Positions 58,656 through 64,000 of a DNA stretch of 64,000 nt are shown here, one piece after another. The stretch is from Mustela lutreola. Its lineage: Eukaryota; Chordata; Mammalia; Carnivora; Mustelidae. Under the pieces are notes generated by a model. It was not told the origin of the DNA. It did no database searches and saw only the letters and a program-made list of their open reading frames with translations. Where the stretch lies: NCBI RefSeq assembly GCF_030435805.1, contig NC_081296.1, forward strand, positions 30,221,745 through 30,285,744, read 5' to 3'. Both the position numbers and the translations under genes were made by a program. The number at the start of each line of letters is the position of its first letter. Within the stretch, counting starts at the first letter, position 1.

Positions 58656-58736
58656 GGGTCAATGATGACAACTCAAATGGTCTCGAAGAGCGGTGGTGAC
58701 CTAAAAATCATGCTCAATAGGATTACACTGAGGTCC
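58656..58736 (+). ncRNA. SNORD115: SNORD115 snoRNA, copy B18 (A41G, G72A, C79U)
   Basis: B-type with the B17 changes plus G72 to A, the base of the antisense element next to the D box. G72A would mismatch the terminal C of the HTR2C target. It is the most diverged of the 39 copies. Confidence 0.89.
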
Positions 58737-58937
58737 AATGCAGGCGTCTGTGCCGGGATCAGCATCCCCCGGAGCCTCGGGGCCCGGGAGGGGTGCTGCC
58801 GTTGGGAGCTTGAGGCCAAGGATCCCCCGGGGATCCCTGCTCCTGCCCTGGAAAGCCCGTGCACGTCAGGGGCCCCTCGAGGTGTGGAGGCAGCCCACCC
58901 GGCCTAGAGACTGAATCCCCTCCCCTCCCCTGGACAG

Positions 58938-59031
58938 CTCCCTGGGAGCCATGCCTTAGGAACCCTTGTCTCCTTGTGTCTTGCAGCGGGCCTTGGGCGC
59001 CAGGTGGTAGGCGCGGCGTTGGCCACGACAG
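58938..59031 (+). ncRNA. SNHG14: Host-gene exon E1B, unit 18
   Basis: Splice sites intact. Confidence 0.6.
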
Positions 59032-60167
59032 GTGAGTGGGAGACTCTGGGCCTGGCGGGAGATGGCAGGCGCCATGGGCGTCGTCCGCGAAGCCAGAGTC
59101 CCGGCACGGGGCTCTGGCTCCACCACTGAGCTACGGGTGGAGGCCCCCGTTGTCCACACAGCGTTGGCTGGAGCGTGATCAGGCTCCCTTGAGCCATCCC
59201 AGGTGCAGGGAACGCGAACGTTGGGCCGCGGGAACTGGCCGGGACTGGATCCCGGGGGGATGCCGCCATAGATCCGCGTGGCCCTGAGGCCTCCTTGGAC
59301 CTCCCTTTGTGTCCTGTGCGCCCGTGAGGAGACGGGTTCGGGAGACCCTTGGCGTCAGGGACTTCTGTCCCCCTCAGCGAGTGGCGGTTGCTCGAGCCAA
59401 CCCCAGCGCATGTTTCTTGGGGCTGGAGCGGGCAGAGCTCCTGCCCTAGGCACCACACTCCCAAGGACTTTGGGAGCCTGGGAGGCTGCTGAAGTACAGC
59501 CCTCGCTGTTTGCTTGGGCTGCCGATGGAGCATGGTTTGGCTGGACATGGGCAAGAATGGGCGAGCCCCAGGCCACAGCGGGCATTGGGCGAGAGCCTGT
59601 CGGGTCAGGCCCTCAGAGGAGGGGCCGCCACGCGGGGAGACTCTGGACCCTGTTGCAGGGCGGGCATTGGTCCCCTGCCTCCCGCTGGCGGGAGACCGTG
59701 ACCCGCGACTCCCTCTCCAGACGTGGACCGTCGGGGAATGTGGGCCAACGTTGGCTGCTAGTGCCAGCGCCCGGATGCACGGACGGCAGCCGGGCCAATC
59801 TGGGGTTGGCGTCTGCCTGGCCATAAGTTCTGGGGTTGCCCCCATTGGCTCGGGGCCCGGGAGGCATCGGGGGGGTGGGGGGGGGCACTCGATAACCTAG
59901 TGTTCCCGCCCACGTTTGGGGCTTTTCTTAGCAAGGGGTGGTTCCCACAGGGGCCCTTATCTCCACAGTTTCTGGAGGCCCAGGTATGTACAGCGGCTCC
60001 CCAGGGCCCTTTTCCTTGCTTGCGGCGGCTCCGAGCCTTGGGTCGTTCGTTCCTCCACCCGCCTGGCCAGCAGCGGCCAGGGCTTCGGGCGTGACCGATC
60101 GTGGCCGCATGGGGCACGAGCCACAGAGCAGGCCGTTCTGACAGCTGGCCTCTCCCTCTGTCCTTAG

Positions 60168-60285
60168 AACCCCGTCCCCCAGGGAGGATCTCGCCTTGAC
60201 GACCAAGTCTGGCTTCTCCCAGCCCCGCCCAAAGGGCCCGTGTCTCGGATCGCCGGGGCATGGCGCCGTCCTGACCACTCCCTCG
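60168..60285 (+). ncRNA. SNHG14: Host-gene exon E2A, unit 19
   Basis: Both splice sites intact. Confidence 0.7.
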
Positions 60286-60339
60286 GTAAGGAGGGGTTCC
60301 GGGTGGGCAGGCACCTCACGCGTCGCCCCCGGCTTGCTT

Positions 60340-60420
60340 GGGTCAATGATAAGAACTCATATGGTCTCGAAGAGCGATGATGACCTAAAAATCATGCTCA
60401 ATAGGATTATGCTGAGGCCC
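60340..60420 (+). ncRNA. SNORD115: SNORD115 snoRNA, copy A19 (C box G12A, C71U)
   Basis: A-type combining the C box defect of A6/A7 (UGAUAA) with the antisense change C71U of A8/A11/A14/A20. This combination fits recombination or gene conversion between copies. It is probably poorly assembled. Confidence 0.87.
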
Positions 60421-60623
60421 AGTGCAGGGGACCGTGCGGGGATCAGCAGCCCCCAGACCCTCGGGGCATTTGAGGGCGCGCTGCTGCAGCTGGGCGCTAG
60501 AGGAGAACGAACGCTCGAGCGTCTCCGCGCGTTGGGCCCGGAGCCCAGGCGCCTCTGCACGTGCCCACGGGGGTGTTCTGGCACTCAAGCTGGCCCACCG
60601 CCCCAATCCCCTTCCCAGGACAG

Positions 60624-60717
60624 CTCCCCGGGAGCCAGGGCTTCGCCATCCTCGTCTCCTCGTGTCCTTCGACGGGCCTGGCCGGCTAGGTCCTCGGTGT
60701 GTCGACATGCAGCAGAG
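60624..60717 (+). ncRNA. SNHG14: Host-gene exon E1A, unit 19
   Basis: Splice sites intact. Confidence 0.6.
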
Positions 60718-61842
60718 GTGAGCGGAAGCCTTGGGCTCGGAGGGAGGCCCGAGACGCCTTGGGAAGCGGGTAGCCCAGCAGTGACTCTGCAGCAGGCCGT
60801 GGGCTTGGGGTGGCGGTCCTCGTGGTCCAGACTTCGTGGGCCACCCCGGGAGCGGGTGCCCTTGAGCCATCCCAGGGGCAGGGTACGCGAGCGTGGGGCC
60901 GGGTGGCTGGCAAGACCCGGAAAGCGCAGAGTGGCCGCCATAGGATCACGGGACCCTGAGGCCCCCTGATCCATCTGGGCGTGTCTCGTGGGCCTACGAA
61001 CGTAGTGGACGTGAGACTTGTGGTCTCAGAAGCTTCTGTGATCTTCTGCCACGGGGTGTTGCTCGAGGCACGGGACTTGGCCTGTTTCCGCGGGCTGACG
61101 AGGCCTGAGCTCCCGCCCCACAGCGCAGACGCCCAAGGCGTTGGAGACCCCACCAGGCTGCTTGCGAAGAGCGCAAGATGATTCCTTGTGCTCGCGAGAC
61201 AGCCGGGTTCCACGGGACTACGGGGCGGAATCTGCGAGGGCCAGGCCCTTGCAGCCATTGGGTCGGAGCCTCTCTCCGGAGGCTCTCAAGCACCGGGGAC
61301 CGGGTCCTGACGAAGCGGCGCTGCACGGCGAGAGTCGGGTACCTCGCCCAGGGCAGCCGGTGGGTGGTGTGCCTGGCCGTAGTGGTGGACAGCGACCTGG
61401 CATTCCGAGCTCGGCCCTGGGGCAGCCGTGGGCCCGAGCCACCTTGGGCTTCCAGGGTAGGGGCTCCGATCCTTGGCTCCAAGTTGGGACCATGGGTGGG
61501 TGGCCGGCGTCCTGGCCAAAAGTCCCTGACCGCCCCCCTCGGCTCCCGTGCAAGGGAGACAGCGGGGACACGTCAAAACCCTGTGCTCCGTGCCATGTTC
61601 ACGGACCGTTCTGCCGACGGTGGTGCTGACCCAGGGGCCTAAATCTCCCTTGTTTGGGGATGCCCTGGTAAGGGCAGCTGGGGCCCTGGGCCCTGCTCCG
61701 TCGTCTCGCACATCAGCCATGCGTGGGTCGGCCGTATGCCCGGCCCCCACCGGCCAGGACGTTGGGAAAGGTAGCCCTCGGCCGTCCGGCCGTTGCCCCG
61801 GACCAGGGCTTTTGGACAGCTGGTCTCTCCGTCTCTCCTCAG

Positions 61843-61960
61843 AACCGCATCCACAAGCGGGGAGAACGCCCGCAACAGCTCGTCTTGCCTGGCCCGGCCC
61901 TGCCCACAGGTCCAATGTCTCAGGACCCCGGCCCATGGCGCAGTCCGCCACGCAGCCCCG
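61843..61960 (+). ncRNA. SNHG14: Host-gene exon E2B, unit 19
   Basis: Both splice sites intact. Confidence 0.7.
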
Positions 61961-62012
61961 GTAAGCAGGTTCTGGGGGCGACGCGACCGCACGCATCGCC
62001 GCCAACCTGCTT

Positions 62013-62093
62013 GGGTCAATGATGACAACTCAAATGGTCTCGAAGAGCGGTGATGACCTAAAAATCATGCTCAATAGGATTACGCTGAGGCCC
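62013..62093 (+). ncRNA. SNORD115: SNORD115 snoRNA, copy B19
   Basis: Matches the B consensus; the E1B exon downstream has lost its GT donor. Confidence 0.95.
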
Positions 62094-62294
62094 AATGCAG
62101 GCGTCTGTGCAGGGATCAGCATCCCCCGGAGCCTCGGGGCCCTGGAGGGGCGCTGCCGTTGGGAGCTTGAGGCCAAGGATCCCCCGGGGATCTCTGCTCC
62201 TGCCCTGGAAAGCCCGTGCACGTCAGGGGCCCCTCGAGGTGTGGAGGCAACCCACCCGGCCTAGAGACTGAATCCCCTCCCCTCCCCTGGACAG

Positions 62295-62388
62295 CTCCCT
62301 GGGAGCCATGCCTTAGGAACCCTTGTCTCCTTGTGTCTTGCAGCGGGCCTTGGGCGCCAGGTGGTAGGCGCGGCGTTGGCCACGACAG
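62295..62388 (+). pseudogene. Host-gene exon E1B, unit 19, donor lost
   Basis: The donor gtgagt reads ttgagt at 62389; acceptor intact. Skipping is predicted. Confidence 0.6.
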
Positions 62389-63518
62389 TTGAGTGGGAGA
62401 CTCTGGGCCTGGCGGGAGATGGCAGGCGCCATGGGCGTCGTCCGCGAACCCAGAGTCACGGCACGGGGCTCTGGCTCCACCACTGAGCTACGGGTGGAGG
62501 CCCCCGTTGTCCACACAGCGTTGGCTGGCGCGTGATCAGGCTCCCTTGAGCCATCCCAGGTGCAGGGAACGCGAACGTTGGGCCGCGGGAACAGGCCGGG
62601 ACTGGATCCCGGGGGGATGCCGCCATAGATCCGCGTGGCCCTGAGGTCTCCTTGGACCTCCCTTTGTGTCCTGTGCGCCCGTGAAGAGACGGGTTCGGGA
62701 GACCCTTGGCGTCAGGGCCTTCTGTCCCCCTCAGCGAGTGGCGGTTCCTCGAGCCAACCCCAGCGCATGTTTCTTGGGGCTGGAGCGGGCAGAGCTCCTG
62801 CCCTAGGCACCAGACTCCCAAGGACTTTGGGAGCCTGGGAGGCTGCTGAAGTACAGCCCTCGATGTTTGCTTGGGCTGCCGATGGAGCATGGTTTGGCTG
62901 GACATGGACAAGAATGGGCGACCCCAGGCCACAGCGGGCATTGGGCGAGAGCCTGACGGGTCAGGCCCTCAGAGGAGGGGCCGCCACGCGGGGAGACTCT
63001 GGACCCTGTTGCAGGGCGGGCATTGGTCCCCTGCCTCCCGCTGGCGGGAGACCGTGACCCGCGACTCCCTCTCCAGACGTGGACCGTCGGGGCATGTGGG
63101 CCAACGTTGGCTGCTAGTGCCAGCGCCCGGATGCACGGACGGCAGCCGGGCCAATCTGGGGTTGGCGTCTGCCTGGCCATAAGTTCTGGGGTTGCCCCCG
63201 TTGGCTCGGGGCCCGGGAGGCATCGGGGGGGGGGGCACTCGATAACCTAGTGTTCCCGCCCACGTTGTGGGGCTTTTCTTAGCAAGGGGTGGTTCCCACA
63301 GGGGCCCTGATCTCCACAGTTTCTGGAGGCCCAGGTATGTACAGCGGCTCCCCAGGGCCCTTTTCCTTGCTTGCGGCGGCTCCGAGCCTTGGTTCGTTCG
63401 TTCCTCCACCCGCCTGGCCAGCAGCGGCCAGGGCTTCGGGCGTGACCGATCGTGGCCGCATGGGGCACGAGCCACAGAGCAGGCCGTTCTGACAGCTGGC
63501 CTCTCCCTCTGTCCTTAG

Positions 63519-63636
63519 AACCCCGTCCCCCAGGGAGGATCTCGCCTTGACGACCAAGTCTGGCTTCTCCCAGCCCCGCCCAAAGGGCCCGTGTCTCGGA
63601 TCGCCGGGGCATGGCGCCGTCCTGACCGCTCCCTCG
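63519..63636 (+). ncRNA. SNHG14: Host-gene exon E2A, unit 20
   Basis: Both splice sites intact. Confidence 0.7.
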
Positions 63637-63690
63637 GTAAGGAGGGGTTCCGGGTGGGCAGGGACCTCACGCGTCGCCCCCGGCTTGCTT

Positions 63691-63771
63691 GGGTTAATGA
63701 TGAGAACTCATATGGTCTCGAAGAGCGATGATGACCTAAAAATCATGCTCAATAGGATTATGCTGAGGCCC
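63691..63771 (+). ncRNA. SNORD115: SNORD115 snoRNA, copy A20 (C5U, C71U)
   Basis: Same changes as A8 and A11. Flanking sequence matches unit 8 closely, including a private ctcgcggcat variant after the snoRNA. Confidence 0.92.
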
Positions 63772-63974
63772 AGTGCAGGGGACCGTGCGGGGATCAGCAG
63801 CCCCCAGACCCTCGCGGCATTTGAGGGCGCGCTGCTGCAGCTGGGCGCTAGAGGAGAACGAACGCTCGAGCGTCTCCGCGCGTTGGGCCCGGAGCACAGG
63901 CGCCTCTGCGCGTGCCCACGGGGGTGTTCTGGCACTCAAGCTGGCCCACCGCCCCAATCCCCTTCCCAGGACAG

Positions 63975-64000
63975 CTCCCCGGGAGCCAGGGCTTCGCCAT
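63975..64000 (+). ncRNA. SNHG14: Host-gene exon E1A, unit 20, first 26 nt
   Basis: Acceptor ggacag is visible; the window ends inside the exon. Confidence 0.55.

Larger units (their letters stand above)
1..64000 (+). repeat. SNORD115 macrosatellite array, about 3.35-kb dimeric units (A half + B half)
   Basis: The window is a single direct tandem array. Successive A-type snoRNAs start at 59, 3409, 6770, 10102, 13455, 16805, 20154, 23504, 26851, 30202, 33552, 36902, 40254, 43603, 46955, 50281, 53632, 56983, 60340 and 63691, giving periods of 3,326-3,361 bp. A B-type snoRNA lies about 1,672 bp after each A. Copies differ by scattered substitutions, a few 1-nt indels, a 23-nt deletion in two units and a variable G run. 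No interspersed element interrupts the array. Such arrays in SNHG14 are known for SNORD115 and SNORD116 in placental mammals; assignment to that locus is inferred from the snoRNA itself. The array continues beyond both ends. Confidence 0.97.

Noticed and set aside
1-64000. Many open reading frames of 60-340 codons on both strands
   Set aside because: They recur in every frame because GC-rich sequence has few stops, run through snoRNAs and splice sites, use mostly non-ATG or poor starts, and have low-complexity Pro/Arg/Gly/Ser products with no recognisable domain. Their ends shift between units with single indels.
1-64000. D4Z4/DUX4-like macrosatellite, because of the similar GC-rich unit of about 3.3 kb
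   Set aside because: No double-homeobox reading frame is present in any copy, and each unit instead holds two SNORD115 snoRNAs.
1-64000. Ribosomal DNA or a CRISPR array
   Set aside because: No rRNA sequence is seen, and the repeat period, long near-identical units and splice sites do not fit CRISPR repeats and spacers.

Overview
The whole window is one head-to-tail tandem array and holds no protein-coding gene that I can support. It carries 39 copies of an 81-nt box C/D snoRNA, all on the + strand, which I recognise as SNORD115 (HBII-52). Each copy has a C box, an internal C' box, a D box, a 5-bp terminal stem and, directly upstream of the D box, the 18-nt antisense element ATGCTCAATAGGATTACG. 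That element is known for its complementarity to the edited exon of the serotonin receptor 2C mRNA (HTR2C). SNORD115 arrays lie in introns of the paternally expressed long non-coding transcript SNHG14 (UBE3A-ATS) at the Prader-Willi/Angelman locus, so the DNA is from a placental mammal. The unit is strikingly GC- and CpG-rich and about 3.35 kb long. As I recall, human units are about 1.9 kb and less GC-rich, so human or mouse is unlikely; I cannot name the species.

Layout: the repeating unit of about 3,350 bp (seen range 3,326-3,361) is a dimer of two diverged half-units of about 1.67 kb, called A and B here. There are 20 A snoRNAs (A1-A20) and 19 B snoRNAs (B1-B19), alternating. The consensus A and B snoRNAs differ at only three of 81 positions (14, 21, 38), while the surrounding sequence of the halves has diverged strongly.

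Each half-unit has the same order: a 118-nt exon candidate (E2) ending at a gtaag donor, 52-54 nt of intron, the snoRNA, about 200 nt of intron, a 94-nt exon candidate (E1) ending at a gtgag donor, then about 1.1 kb of intron. That long intron holds a possible 33-nt micro-exon, in A halves a perfect-stem hairpin, and in B halves a variable poly-G tract. Exon lengths are identical in A and B (118/118, 94/94, 33/33). The host transcript runs left to right; the window opens on the last 4 nt of an E2 exon and closes inside an E1 exon.

Variation between copies is the informative part. Most copies match consensus, but three A copies have a damaged C box, two B copies a damaged C' box, and six copies a changed antisense element. 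Particular units have lost exon splice sites: E2B in units 5 and 6 (both sites), E1A donor in units 12 and 13, E2A acceptor of unit 11, E1B donor of unit 19. Shared variants show very recent unit duplication (units 5/6) and an older or converted relationship between units 12 repeats (about 40.18 kb) apart. I recognise no interspersed repeats, other RNA genes or promoters.
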